Positions 24,606 through 36,150 of a DNA stretch of 64,000 bases are shown piece after piece. Positions within the stretch are counted from its first letter, which is position 1. Each line of letters begins with the position of its first letter. Both the position numbers and the translations under genes were made by a program. Location of the stretch: positions 1,221,039-1,285,038 of the forward strand of contig SCFE01000097.1 in assembly GCA_004352715.1 (NCBI GenBank), read 5' to 3'. Origin of the DNA: Hofstenia miamia. Its lineage: Eukaryota > Xenacoelomorpha > Acoela. The notes under the pieces are model-generated. The model was not told the DNA's origin. It made no database searches and saw nothing but the letters and a program-made list of their open reading frames with translations.

Positions 24606-26129
24606 CCCAGTAAAACCAAGTTAGCGTTTCGTTAGAGAAAAGCAGACGACAAACGCGAATCTTTAACGCGCGTTAATAAATCGCGGATTGCTATCACATT
24701 AGCAAACCTTCGCTTATTTATCGCCTATTAAACGCATATTTGTTAAGATTACATAACGCCCTCTATCAAATTTATAGGTTTGTCATTGTCTAATCAAAAT
24801 CTATTACGTATTTTTAACATGGCCGCCTCCTCATAGAACGTGGTTTGGTTGATAAATTTACGTTTTATTACTTTAAGCTTTAAATATTTTAAATATAAAT
24901 TAGTATTCTATTAATTTAAGCATAATTATCCCTTTGAAAAGTCTTTTTGTAAAATTCAATTGCTTTTAAAGTTTCGGAAATTGCTGTTTTAATTATTTTT
25001 ACATTCGCTTTTACTATTTTTTAATATAATTATGAATAAAGGCAGTTACATATCTGCATTTTATATGTGTGTTCTAGCATTTTATTGATCCGATTGTTAC
25101 TGGGCGTTATTTTACTTTAGAGGACCCACTTGGAATAACGTCATAAAATAATAATTAACCCCAAAAACTTTCCCAAAACTTACATTTTTTTGCAAAAAGT
25201 TAATCAACATGATGCAATGCAATGGTTGAGGTGTAGGGTTAGGGTTAAGGTTAGAGTTTAATACCCATTTTATGACCTCACTTGAACTGGGTCCTCTAAA
25301 GTAAAATAACGCCTTGGTACTGCTTGGCAAAAGTATTTTTTAGTTAATATAGTTTGTTATTAATTAGCGCAGAATATGGGTTTGATTTTCAACACTTATT
25401 GGCATGCAAAATATAATTAGCTTTATTGGTATGTAGCGATATTTTGTTACAAAACATTCTATAATAATTTCATTGCAGATTTTTTAAAAGTGTATTTATC
25501 AAGACTTTCATCAAATTTATTCATCTAATTTATCATATTTGGGTAAAATTATTACTATATATATAAAAAATTTTGTCACGCAACGGCTTTGTATATGTAT
25601 GTGGTTGTACTATGCACGTAGATGAATTTAGGCTAACTGAATCTAAATTGTTTCAATATTGATTTATTAGTAGAGTACGCAAGATTAATAAAACTCAGGA
25701 TATATACAATGTTCTACAATGTGTCAATTGTTACCATAAATGAACGAGGTTAAGCAGATTATTCACCTACTAAGTCGTGAAGATTTAGCTCATCTGTTAC
25801 TTTAATGATTGCATAATTTTGATTAAACTATTTTTCTTTAATTCACATTAAAAGGATAATTTTGCATTTAATAGTATAACAGCAGAAAATTATTTTAATT
25901 TCATAATTTGCTTATTAATTTTGCAGTAATATAAATAAAATAAAATTTGACGTTGTTAGTGATAAAGTGCTAACGATGCGCTAAATATTTTATATAGAAA
26001 TGAGTATGCGTTTCGTTAGCTTAAAGTCGCTAACGTTACGTTAATTTCCATTGGTCAAAATGCGCTAATTTTTCGTGAACGTGGCGCTCTCACATTTCGC
26101 TCGCGCTGCGCTAACTTGGTTTTACTGGG
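24606..26129. mobile_element. TIR transposon, 1.5-kb internally rearranged copy
   Basis: It starts CCCAGTAAAACCAAGTTAGC and ends with the exact inverse. The first about 730 bp and last about 285 bp match the longer element at 38217-41810, while 25332-25841 differs from it, so this is an internally rearranged relative. GCGCTAA/GTTAGCG words are repeated near both ends, as transposase-binding sites often are. The left junction (ATG before CCCAG) is shared with the longer copy. TG on both sides could be a 2-bp target duplication. Confidence 0.7.
25103..25313. mobile_element. 211-bp MITE nested in the 1.5-kb element
   Basis: The inverted ends begin GGCGTTATTTTACTTTAGAG and continue GACCCA, 26 bases in all, with further weaker pairing inward (ATAAAAT with ATTTTAT). 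The core includes GTAGGGTTAGGGTTAAGG. The same MITE sits at 38714-38923, so it entered before the host element was duplicated. Confidence 0.7.
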
Positions 26130-26598
26130 TGAGGTCTATCACTTTTTTTGAGTTGAAAAACATTAATTATGTCACCAGCGGTGGGATAGTTCTGCACGTC
26201 TAACATTTGTCTGTAATGACACTAACGCATTCATTGATAAAATTATAATTGAGCGAGCTGATATTGATGGGAACAGTTCTTTGATAAAATTCGGCATCGA
26301 CGGTGGAGGCGGCTTCCTGACGCTGTCCCTTTCTGTCTTTGATGCGAAATCCTTGATTGATGAAGCATCCCGAAATCTTCTCAAACGTTCAAACACTCTG
26401 GTATCAAAAGATCATTTCTCGTTGGAGTTTCGCCAGATGTTTCAGAGAATTGTTATAACATTAAGTCTTTGTGGATGAAAGTACGCATTCATAAAATGGA
26501 GAGATCGTTTACTGATGCGTGGATCTGAAATTGGCAAATATCCTTCATGGACTTATGACCCATGGTTCATTGCACCCATGTAATTATTGTGTCATTAG

Positions 26599-27598
26599 NN
26601 NNNNNNNNNNNNNNNNNNNNNNNNNNNNNNNNNNNNNNNNNNNNNNNNNNNNNNNNNNNNNNNNNNNNNNNNNNNNNNNNNNNNNNNNNNNNNNNNNNNN
26701 NNNNNNNNNNNNNNNNNNNNNNNNNNNNNNNNNNNNNNNNNNNNNNNNNNNNNNNNNNNNNNNNNNNNNNNNNNNNNNNNNNNNNNNNNNNNNNNNNNNN
26801 NNNNNNNNNNNNNNNNNNNNNNNNNNNNNNNNNNNNNNNNNNNNNNNNNNNNNNNNNNNNNNNNNNNNNNNNNNNNNNNNNNNNNNNNNNNNNNNNNNNN
26901 NNNNNNNNNNNNNNNNNNNNNNNNNNNNNNNNNNNNNNNNNNNNNNNNNNNNNNNNNNNNNNNNNNNNNNNNNNNNNNNNNNNNNNNNNNNNNNNNNNNN
27001 NNNNNNNNNNNNNNNNNNNNNNNNNNNNNNNNNNNNNNNNNNNNNNNNNNNNNNNNNNNNNNNNNNNNNNNNNNNNNNNNNNNNNNNNNNNNNNNNNNNN
27101 NNNNNNNNNNNNNNNNNNNNNNNNNNNNNNNNNNNNNNNNNNNNNNNNNNNNNNNNNNNNNNNNNNNNNNNNNNNNNNNNNNNNNNNNNNNNNNNNNNNN
27201 NNNNNNNNNNNNNNNNNNNNNNNNNNNNNNNNNNNNNNNNNNNNNNNNNNNNNNNNNNNNNNNNNNNNNNNNNNNNNNNNNNNNNNNNNNNNNNNNNNNN
27301 NNNNNNNNNNNNNNNNNNNNNNNNNNNNNNNNNNNNNNNNNNNNNNNNNNNNNNNNNNNNNNNNNNNNNNNNNNNNNNNNNNNNNNNNNNNNNNNNNNNN
27401 NNNNNNNNNNNNNNNNNNNNNNNNNNNNNNNNNNNNNNNNNNNNNNNNNNNNNNNNNNNNNNNNNNNNNNNNNNNNNNNNNNNNNNNNNNNNNNNNNNNN
27501 NNNNNNNNNNNNNNNNNNNNNNNNNNNNNNNNNNNNNNNNNNNNNNNNNNNNNNNNNNNNNNNNNNNNNNNNNNNNNNNNNNNNNNNNNNNNNNNNNN
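26599..27598. other. 1000-N scaffold gap
   Basis: Exactly 1000 unknown bases directly after copy 1 of the GIDGGGG-family fragment. Open frames across it are artefacts. Confidence 0.95.
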
Positions 27599-27599
27599 T

Positions 27600-27698
27600 A
27601 AATTCAATACGTTAACAAGNGTCATGTTAACGTAAAACGCTATTTGTTGACGGTGTTGTTTACAGTTCGATTTTCACTTGTTAACGTATTGAATTTGG
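27600..27698. repeat. 20-bp perfect inverted repeat at the gap edge
   Basis: AAATTCAATACGTTAACAAG and its reverse complement are separated by about 57 bases. It could be a hairpin or one end of a foldback element cut by the gap. One ambiguous base lies at 27620. Confidence 0.6.
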
Positions 27699-27967
27699 AT
27701 CACTTCCCTAAATGAGTTAGCAAAGGAAATTTGAATTAAAAAATTATCTTAAGCTTGACAGCACCAAGCCACTGTACTAATTAGATGTTAGATCATTAGT
27801 TGCTCGCAGCCAGATGCTGATATGTGTAGCTTAGTAATTCCTTCTAATCTGCAATATGCAGAATGATCTGTAGTCTCATTAGTTTTTACATATATATATA
27901 TGTTTGAACAGTTCACTTAACTAAATAGATAATGATTAATCATATTCAAGGCTGAAACAATGCTAAT

Positions 27968-28830
27968 TCAAAGGAAGAAATTGATAATAAAAAATTTAGT
28001 TTGTAAATATGGAAAGATTCGAAAATTTTCTACTGATGCGATTGCCTCAAGGTTGTTAACTTCTTCAAGTGCTAGCAGTGATCGTTTTTGAATGTGAATC
28101 AGGCGTACATCTGAAAAATCCACTGTTTTGAGAAGGGTAGGGCCCTGTTCACTACCTCCAAGAGTTTGAAAATTATTGGACTCTTTTAACTTTTGAAAGA
28201 TCATCTGAAATTTCTTTGAAAAGTATTTCCATGATGTGGAAGTCCTGGGCTACGCCTATGATTATTAAAAAGTTATCGGGTTTTTGTATCTGCGAAGCAT
28301 GAAAGTCCAATTTGGAATGGAGAGGAATGACACATTTCTTTTTGATTTGGCCATACCTTTTGTTTGGCAAGATAGATTTTGAAGGCAATGCAAGAATAAG
28401 TGTTTCTATTGTTGTTCTAATTGAGCCATGGCCAACTTAATATACGGCCAGATATGTTGCATTTAAGAGGCAGAAATTAAGAGGCACAATATAAGAAAAA
28501 ATAAATGGAATGAAATTGTATCAAAAATCTCATTCTCATGAATAATATAACTAAAAAATAAGGATTCAGGATAAAAATAAAAAATATGTACAATTGCAAG
28601 TAAGCTATGCTTTCAAATCTCTTTTCCGCTTTTTAAAGAGTGCCAATTCATCTTCCTGAAGTGATTTTTTTGCAAATTTCCTTTCATTGTTCAGAAATAT
28701 ATTAACTACAACACTGAAAACAAATCGAATTCCAGACTTTTGATGAGCTGTACATGCTATTGGTTCTTCTAAAAGATCATAACAGTATCTTTCTAGCATA
28801 GAAGTGGCAATATTTCGCATAGAAATTGTC
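27968..28830 (-). other. Unassigned minus-strand coding-like segment
   Basis: Three minus-strand frames (28820-28605, 28388-28173, 28204-27968) follow one another, and the last two overlap. They read more like protein than the surroundings, with phrases such as KYCYD-like DLLEEPIACTAHQKSGIRF and LLKTVDFSDVRLIHIQKRS. I do not recognise the family. They may be exons or a frameshifted relic. A gypsy-derived fragment abuts them at 28846. Confidence 0.3.
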
Positions 28831-28845
28831 CTTAATTTATAATGC

Positions 28846-29048
28846 TATACAAAAAAGAAAAACACATAAAATGTGGCAAATCACAGAATCCCCAGCAAGA
28901 AACTGTACTACAATAATGAGAAAGCCATCTGTCAATTGAAACAGAACCCCGAGTTCAAGAATACAGTCAAACTTTTAAAAGACCACAATCAAGAAAATCG
29001 AGTCTTCATCAAAAGCAAATATTCTATGGATGCAACATGGAAGAAACG
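28846..29048 (+). repeat. Second copy of a gypsy 3' internal fragment
   Basis: It matches 21568-21770 with few differences, for example at TCACAGAATCCCCAGCAA and GAGAAAGCCATCTGTCAATT. The match ends where unrelated sequence begins on each side, so this is a stray piece of the same or a related element. Confidence 0.75.
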
Positions 29049-29142
29049 ATTATGGTTTTCCTAAATTCTAAAAGATTTTATCAGAGAGTAATGGACACCT
29101 ATTTCGTCAGGTACTCCTTTCAAATTTGTATATAAATTTTGA

Positions 29143-29178
<36 letters not shown>

Positions 29179-29200
29179 ATATATATATATGTATATATAG
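29143..29200. repeat. (TA)n microsatellite, imperfect
   Basis: TA arrays interrupted by CCTATA and GTATA. A minisatellite starts shortly after. Confidence 0.85.
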
Positions 29201-29209
29201 GCATATTTC

Positions 29210-29580
29210 AATGCTTAAAACACATGAATTTGAGGTTTGTTGGGGTTTTTAAGGTTATTAAGTTTAAGGCTTAGGTCTGTAAAATAATGAAAATTTAGGT
29301 TTTAGGTTTAGGAAGCGTGGATTTGTGACTCTGGTTAAGGGATTAGGACTATAAAAAATATGAATTTAGGGTTTTGGTTTAAGAAACGTAGATTTGTGGT
29401 ATTGGTTTAGGATGTAGGTCTGCAAACAATGAAAATTTTAAGTCTTAGCTGTAGGAAACGTGAATTTGTGTATTTGGTTTACGCCTTAGGTCTATAAAAT
29501 ATTGAAGATTTAGGTTTTTGGTTTTCGAAATGTTTGTTTGTTACTTTTGACTTTTGGTTAGGGCTTAGGTCCATACATTT
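29210..29580. repeat. About 72-bp minisatellite, five diverged units
   Basis: The anchor TTAGGTCTGT and its variants recur at 29271, 29343, 29414, 29486 and 29565, a period of 71-79 bases. Each unit holds AAAATTTAGGTTTTxGGTTTAxGAAxCGT then GATTTGTG. It contains telomere-like TTAGGG/TTTAGGG words but is not a telomeric array. I see no coding potential. Confidence 0.75.
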
Positions 29581-29759
29581 GAAAAAAGCACAAAATCCAT
29601 ATATTTTTTCAAAAAAAAATGAGATCTGGAAAAAAATGAATAATTTAAAAAAAATTAGGAATCCTCCGGAAAATCTGGCAAAAGAGGAATTAAGAACCAT
29701 TATTAGGCTTAAGGTACTGGCCATTTTTGAATAGGGTTAAAAATCTATTTCTTATTTTG

Positions 29760-30770
29760 AGTTTTTGATTGCATCTGATAGAGCCTTACCCAAAACCTTT
29801 TGGGTAAAAGGGTTTGCTAACCCTCTCTTTTGTTACTGAGATAGTACTAATAATTATCTAAGTTTTATGTTTGAATCACTCAACGACCATAATATTGGTG
29901 CCTATATTAGTAATCGCAAATTAAGCACGAATATGAAACAAATAATATATTCAACGACCTTTCGAAAATTTGATGAAAAGCATTCCATTCAAACATATCT
30001 ATAAATTCAATCAGTGAGAAACTATGCTTAAATTCATAATCCCTGAAAGCAATCAGGCATTAAATCACGTATTGCCCTAAAAAATCAATGTAATTAAAAC
30101 CAACTCAAGCCTCGTGGCTTAATTAAGCCCCAAGTCGACTGTTTGAGATTGCAAAATGGAACCAATTAAGGCTAATTTGACCAATTAGGGTAGCGTTAAG
30201 AAATTAATCAAGAAATACCGCAAATCTGCTTTCGAGCATAGAGCTAGACCTTCTTTATATAACTCTTTTTTATTCAACACATAAATTTTACTCAGATAAA
30301 GAACTGACTATTTTTTTCTTGATGTCTGTTATTTAAAAAGCTACTTACATGTTTGCAGACAAGCAGCTCTTTTCACCATGGTACTAGTAAAACACAGCAC
30401 GTCTCACCCTGTCAGGTACTTACATATTTGCAAAATGTTTACATAACAAGGAATAACAGAATATTAATCGAAAAAAGGTTTAACATGAATCTTACCATTG
30501 TGAAATATACATGTATAGGGCAATGAAAACAACAAATTGGCACACTAAGCTAAATAAGCAGTTACGTTAAACGAGGCGAATTGAAATAAATTGACACGTT
30601 ATACTCTAAGAAAGGGTCAAGTTAATAAAATGAATATTTACAGTTAATATGCATATTACTATTTACAGAAAATTTAAATTAGCGATCATTTAGCATTACC
30701 ATGGATTTTATGACATTCTACAGTAGCATTAAAATTGGTAATTTGCAATAGGTCTTCAATTTATTAAAAC
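29760..30770. other. AT-rich stretch, no gene seen
   Basis: No exon, RNA gene or clear repeat was recognised here. Confidence 0.4.
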
Positions 30771-30779
30771 TCGGAGGTC

Positions 30780-31990
30780 TTGATTGTGTTTTGAACTGCA
30801 GTTAAATATCAGATGTTTCAGATTTTCGCTACATGGTATGGCATAATCTGTACAAATGTGTTGTAATGAACCTCAACTGGAAGAATTTATCTCTATTTAT
30901 TTTGCGGTTCAAAATGATCTTATACATTAAACGTTTATAATATGACCACCTTTTTGAGGCCCTCATCTTGTTCAGGAGCTTTGCAATTTCTTCTAAAGTC
31001 GGCTGCTCTGTGCAAAATAGTTGATACAGATTTTATAATTTGAGAAAAATATATCTGCTATATGCTTCTCTTTTCGTTTACCAAGGAAATATTGAGTATT
31101 TGTCTTACTTTCGGATTATGAAGTTCGCAAGGCTTCTTGGATATAGTTTCTATCAAATAGCAAGCTTAATCTGGTTAACTTCTGAGTAGTTATCAGTTGA
31201 GGTATGATTTAACTGCATCCATTTGCGCTAAGTTGGAGCTTCTGCAGCTTTATTAAATATAAATTCGTATATGACTTAAGACAAATTACTATCAATTTCT
31301 TTGGAAGAGGCAGGTTGAAAACTAATTCCAGGGACCTTTGGCACATGTGCAGTTTAATAATAGTATTATAAAAATGGTAAATTGGATGACTATCGTTCGT
31401 AAGGATTGTAAAAATTAGGCTTATTTTATAAGCTATTTGCATATAATTGCCTATCTGCACACCTCTTTCTGATAATTACAATAGAGAAGTTTTGACGCCC
31501 TGCAGTGCTGTTTGTTATTCCATATGGTATCATTTATCTTACTTTGTATAAAGTTACCAAAGTGGATGGGCGCATAAATTGTTAATTCATATAAAAGTTT
31601 GGAAAGTATTAATACACTAACAGCCTTTGTTTTACCATAGAGCAACATTTTCCTATTTTCTAAAAAATTCCATGTTATGTAATTTTCAGAAATAGAACCA
31701 GCTACGTCAAAACTATTATCACCATTTATGCTCAGCTTAATACCTAGTAATGTAATTTCATTGTTATGGACAATACAATCGTTTTTTCAATTTCTTCCAT
31801 TGTGTATACCAATATAAATTGTCTTCTGTTTATTTTTGGTTTAGTCCACTCCCCTTATCAAATTCTTTCAAATCTTCAAACACAATCCTTTACGTGTAAT
31901 AAATATTATATCGTCAACATAAGCCAAATACATTAAGGTTGTTAAATCCATTTATTGAACTAGAATTATTCATTTTACCCAACAAAGGCT
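30780..31990 (-). pseudogene. L1/Tx1-like LINE remnant, antisense
   Basis: Reading down the minus strand, the frame begins with LAYVDDIIFITRK (the YxDD catalytic box, about 31930), followed by a segment like GSGLKQNKxKT and LLGIKLS. Then 31648-31451 has MLLYGKTKAVSVLILSKLLY, the block after the thumb in L1/Tx1-type elements. Near 30880-30830 a Cys/His stretch ending ENLKHLIFNC fits their C-terminal CCHC motif. Frameshifts break it and the RT core is missing upstream. It is not active. Confidence 0.6.
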
Positions 31991-31999
31991 CAATGGAAA

Positions 32000-33030
32000 G
32001 CTGAATAATGCACAGGACAAAACTTTATGCAGCAAGAAAAATCTACTCAAAAATGAATTTTTTGCATAGAATTATTGGTAAAACCAAAAGTTTATCTGTG
32101 AACATGGAATGTGGGCAAACTTAATACTAATAGCAAAAAGTAGAAATTTGTGAAAAATTTACTTGTGAGTTTAATTTTAATAAATCTTGAGGATCTAGCC
32201 ATTTGCCATATTGGGCAATTAAAAATTATTTTAATATTTGGGGAGAATATCTTTTCTTGTGGCTTTTAATCAATGCATTATCGAGAGTAAACTTCCTCAT
32301 ATTTTCAGAAATTCTGATACAGTATTGTGCGTCTATAACCAAAGTCTTTAAAACGAACAATTCCTCCAATGAAAGAAATATGGAGTCCCCAATTTTTTCT
32401 TAACTAACCTTTATAACGATTTATTCTGATAGCGAACATATTTTGATGACCGATTTGGCACTAGTGCTTATATAACAAAGTTTATTTAAAATTTTAGTCC
32501 TAAAATTACAAATATTAATATCTTTTTGGTTATTCAATACTTTTGGTTTAATATTATTCGGTAGATTTCTCTATGTTTCGATTATTTTACAATGCTTTTC
32601 TAAAGATTTCGATAATTCCTTAAGTTTCGATTGAATTTTTGAAATTTTTTCTGCAAAATGGGGTGTAATCATGATATTGAATTAAAATCAATTCAAATTG
32701 TAAAATATGTAATTTTAGACAAACAAATATCAATGATTATTTTACGGCTTAGAAATTTTAAACAATTTTAGTTGTGTATGCGTGTGTTATTTCCTTTCTA
32801 TATTATACCAAGCTGATCATATCCATTTCGTATGTTTTTGCCAGTGATCTGGGCATGCCGTCTAAACACGGAAGGCGTATAGAAAATTTCCAAGAGTTAC
32901 ACTGGAACTCAATAGCTAGTCGTAGAAATTCGCTAGTATCGAACAAAAGTCTAGGACGAAATGGCTCTATAACGAAATCAGCATATAGGTTTTACGTCCT
33001 GTGGATATTCGCCGTATAGACGCACTCTAA
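32000..33030. other. AT-rich stretch, no gene seen
   Basis: Nothing was assigned. The frame at 32774-33019 shows no family motif. A LINE remnant starts at its right edge. Confidence 0.4.
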
Positions 33031-33034
33031 TGTA

Positions 33035-34169
33035 TTTCATCTCTTCAAAAAAGGACAACCATCCAACAAAAATAATTATTCCGACCTATCAGTGTTACAC
33101 ATCCTCTTGATAAAATCTTTAAGGGGCTAGCTAGCTAAGCAAATTTACAGTTTCCTCAATGATTCTAGCAGACAATCAATTTGGATTTAGGCCTAAGTAT
33201 TGTACAGCAGGTGCAATATTATCAAATCCTCAAAAAATTTAATCAAGTTTAAAGAACAATTTTTCTATATCAATTGCCTTACTGGACCACGGTAAAGTAT
33301 TTAACTAAATGAATTTCAACATTTATCTGACATACTAGAAAATCAATGTTTCAATAAAAATGCTACGACTTTCATTATGCATTTCTTAGGCCATTGAAGA
33401 CAAAGGGTAAAAATTAATAACAATTATTCTGATTATATGATTAATAATGTAGGTACGCCTCAATATACAGTTATATTTCAATTATATTTTAATGATATAT
33501 CTAATACATTGAATAACAGAACGGTTTATCAATATGCGGATGATACATGTATAATGAGAAACACAAAAAAATCTGTATGGAACAACTAGGCATTTACCGA
33601 AATATATTGAGTATTTTCATAAAAACAAGTTAAAAACTAATCCTGATAAGACATAATTTATTATCTTAAAACCCAAGCAACACCAAAAATTTTTTGATGT
33701 ATTTTGTTCTAAAATATCACATCAAATAATCGGTCATCATTGGCAAAAATATTCAACTGGGCATTAATAACTCTCAGCTATATCGACAAGCATAAGTCAG
33801 TGAGAAATATAATAAAATATGCCAATGTTCTTACATCATTAGATTGATTTAAATTACAAATAAATGCAAATGGCACAGAATTATTAACATTTTCTTCAAA
33901 AAATTAAAGAACTGCTATTTTAAAACCAATACTACTAGGAATATCAAATCAATTAAATACATGCGCACACAGGCTATTTTAGTAAGTGCTACAGAATTTA
34001 TTAGGCGCAATTTTACACAAAAGTTTCAACATAAACAAATGAAATAATTTGAAATTTTTGCACAAATGTATATAAACAAATATCAAATTTTTGGATTTCT
34101 TGAAGCATTCGAAGTGGTCTTAGTCTTAAAAATGGTTAAATGACTTCATCAGTATCTAACTATATCTTT
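33035..34169 (+). pseudogene. LINE RT remnant, 5' portion (split by hAT)
   Basis: The RT domain of a Jockey/CR1-type LINE is seen in broken frames: LFKKGQPSNKNNY (33045-33083), FGFRPKYCTAGAILS (33181-33225), ALLDHGKVFN in place of DxxKAFD, then VGTPQYTVIFQLYFNDI and YQYADDTCIMRN (about 33528-33563), which holds the catalytic YADD. Many stops separate the blocks. It continues after the hAT insertion at 35665. Confidence 0.7.
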
Positions 34170-35664
34170 GCTTTGATCATAGGCGGGTCGTGCGTGTAAG
34201 CAAGGCAAGCAGTGCTTGCCTAATAATTTTTTAATAAATGAATTTCATTCTTAATTGCATGAATTTATATCCATACAAATGTAAAAATCGTAAACTATTA
34301 GTTTTGCTTTAAAACAACATTCAAGAATCAATTAATAAATGAATTGAATTAGGAAATAATTCATTACGATTTGCTTTAAAATTAATTGAATGATTGCGCC
34401 ACAGCAAGCAAACGCCTTAATGTGTACGTACGTTCGCTCAAACGATAAATTAATAACCGTTTTCTTCAACTCATCACGCGAAGATTTAGCTGGCAAAACA
34501 AGCAGTCCGCTCATTGCTTCACATTGAAATATTTTCGTTTTAAAGCTACGTGATTGGTAGAAAGAATAATTACGAACACGTCACATCACTAATTATCTCG
34601 GTGGTTATTGTTAGACGTGCGATTTTATTATAATGTGACAGATCACGCGTGACCAATCACATAGTCGAGCCGTAGCCTAAAAAACCAAGCGAAATATTTT
34701 ACATCACCCAAAAGTAAACATGATATTTATTATTTAAATCAATCAAAAACATTTTTACACTCAAACAGTACAGGAAACAGAAATATATTTGAGCGAGGCT
34801 CCTACCTGGTATATAGTTTTTGCGCAGTTTTTACCTCACGGATTCCTTGTAAAATATTCTTCACAGAATTTAGAAAATTTATAACAATTGTGAATCAAAG
34901 ACGAATTTTTTCTACGAATGTGCTACCAATTCACTCAAAAAATCAAATATAACGTGGATATTTTAAGTTGATATATATGGAAATAAATTTTAAAAAAACT
35001 TTGAACGGTTTTCTGTTCTAAGAAGATTTTAACAATTGTGAATGAAAGACGAATTTTTTCTTTGAATGTGCTACCAACTCATTCAAAAAATTAAATATAA
35101 CGTGGATATTTTGAAATATATTATAAGAAACTTTGATCAATTTAAATGTGATTTCCATCAGCTGCCACTTTCTGTTCTAAATTTCTACTTTAAGTTTTCT
35201 TAATCTTGAAAACTTTGTAACTTATCTCAAGTTTTCTCTCATCAACATGCCTTCAATATTGTAAAAAATCGACAAAATTCGTATTCAATATTTTGAAATG
35301 CACGATTTGTTGACTGCTTTACTGAAAAGTTGTAAATATTTGAATTAATTCAAACTATTGGATTTTGATCACCATCTTTCAGAACGATAATTTTCTGTTT
35401 AAAAACATTTAAACAAATACAAGAATAACCAATTAGATAAGGAAAAACTACAGAAATCATTAGAAATTTTATCTTGAAAATGATATATTAAAAGAACTGC
35501 AGGACTAATCTTATTTCTATAATAATATTACAAATAAATTTCTGCTCCTCAGGGATTTCATTTTTAAATAAATTTTTCATGGTTGTTTATTTACACTATT
35601 TTAGTTACTTAAAAAATATTTGCTTGCCTAACTTTTCCATGCACGAGCCGCCACTGGCTTTGAT
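34170..35664. mobile_element. Non-autonomous hAT element with 8-bp TSD
   Basis: The element is 34178-35656 (1479 bp). Its ends are CATAGGCGGGTCGTGCGTG on the left and, inverted on the right, CAGTGGCGGCTCGTGCATG, typical hAT termini. The perfect 8-bp duplication GCTTTGAT lies at 34170-34177 and 35657-35664. No transposase frame is present. Internally, 34883-34967 and 35031-35113 are tandem-like copies 148 bases apart. It interrupts a LINE remnant. Confidence 0.9.
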
Positions 35665-36070
35665 GTATATTCAACGTATAGAGCTGTAGGTATTTCTTCT
35701 GACAATTTATAATAGTCTCTCCTAAGACATACAGAAATCTCACAAAAAACATAGAACTAAATATTTAGCTTATACTAAAATTCAAAAAAATGACTTCTGG
35801 TGTTAGGTATCCTTATCATCTTCGAAATGTTTCAAACACATACCACAAACAATTAATAAATGCACTCTGCTTATCGCACTTTCAATACTGTTCATTCCTC
35901 TTTATAAATAAAAATATCGCATCCTTTTGTCTAAAACCTTTAATTGACTCTTTGACTCTTAGTTCTCATAGTGCTGAATTTTGCTCCCCACCGAACCCTG
36001 CTTCATACATCCCCACCCGATTTTACGAGCCTGACATTAGGACTGAGCGAGTAAAGCATTTTTAAAACCC
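35665..36070 (+). pseudogene. LINE remnant, 3' portion after the hAT insertion
   Basis: The frame at 35790-35933 has SGVRYPYHLRNVSNTYHKQL and INALCLSHFQYCSFLF, like the LINE thumb block (LxxALxxSHxxYC). It is the continuation of the RT remnant at 33035-34169. Confidence 0.6.
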
Positions 36071-36150
36071 GTACCCGCCCATACGATATTTGTGTACACG
36101 TACCCCTGAACACTCGTAGGTTCAATTTACAACAACAAATTATTAATAAC

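Larger units (their letters stand above)
24277..26598 (+). pseudogene. GIDGGGG-family gene fragment, copy 1, split by a TIR element
   Basis: The left part (24277-24605) encodes AEAVPIFVINDMSDIQRNLY and LSYRQVEHLAYDLRSSAGR, nearly identical to 37889-38216. The right part (26130-26598) encodes TFVCNDTNAFIDKIIIE, then LIKFGIDGGGGFLTLSLSVF (about 26277-26336), then DLKLANILHGLMTHGSLHPC (about 26522-26581). From memory these blocks belong to a large, functionally uncharacterised invertebrate family, with GIDGGGG and DLKLANxLxGL as its most constant motifs. A 1524-bp transposon splits the two parts. Frameshifts occur between blocks. The contig is bounded by 1000-N gaps, so the rest is not visible. 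Confidence 0.65.

Noticed and set aside
26519-27635. Very long open frames of 350-360 codons on both strands
   Set aside because: They run through the 1000-N gap; the residues are unknown and the frames are not evidence of a gene.
29210-29580. Interstitial telomeric repeat
   Set aside because: TTAGGG words occur only within a 72-bp unit, not as a hexamer array.
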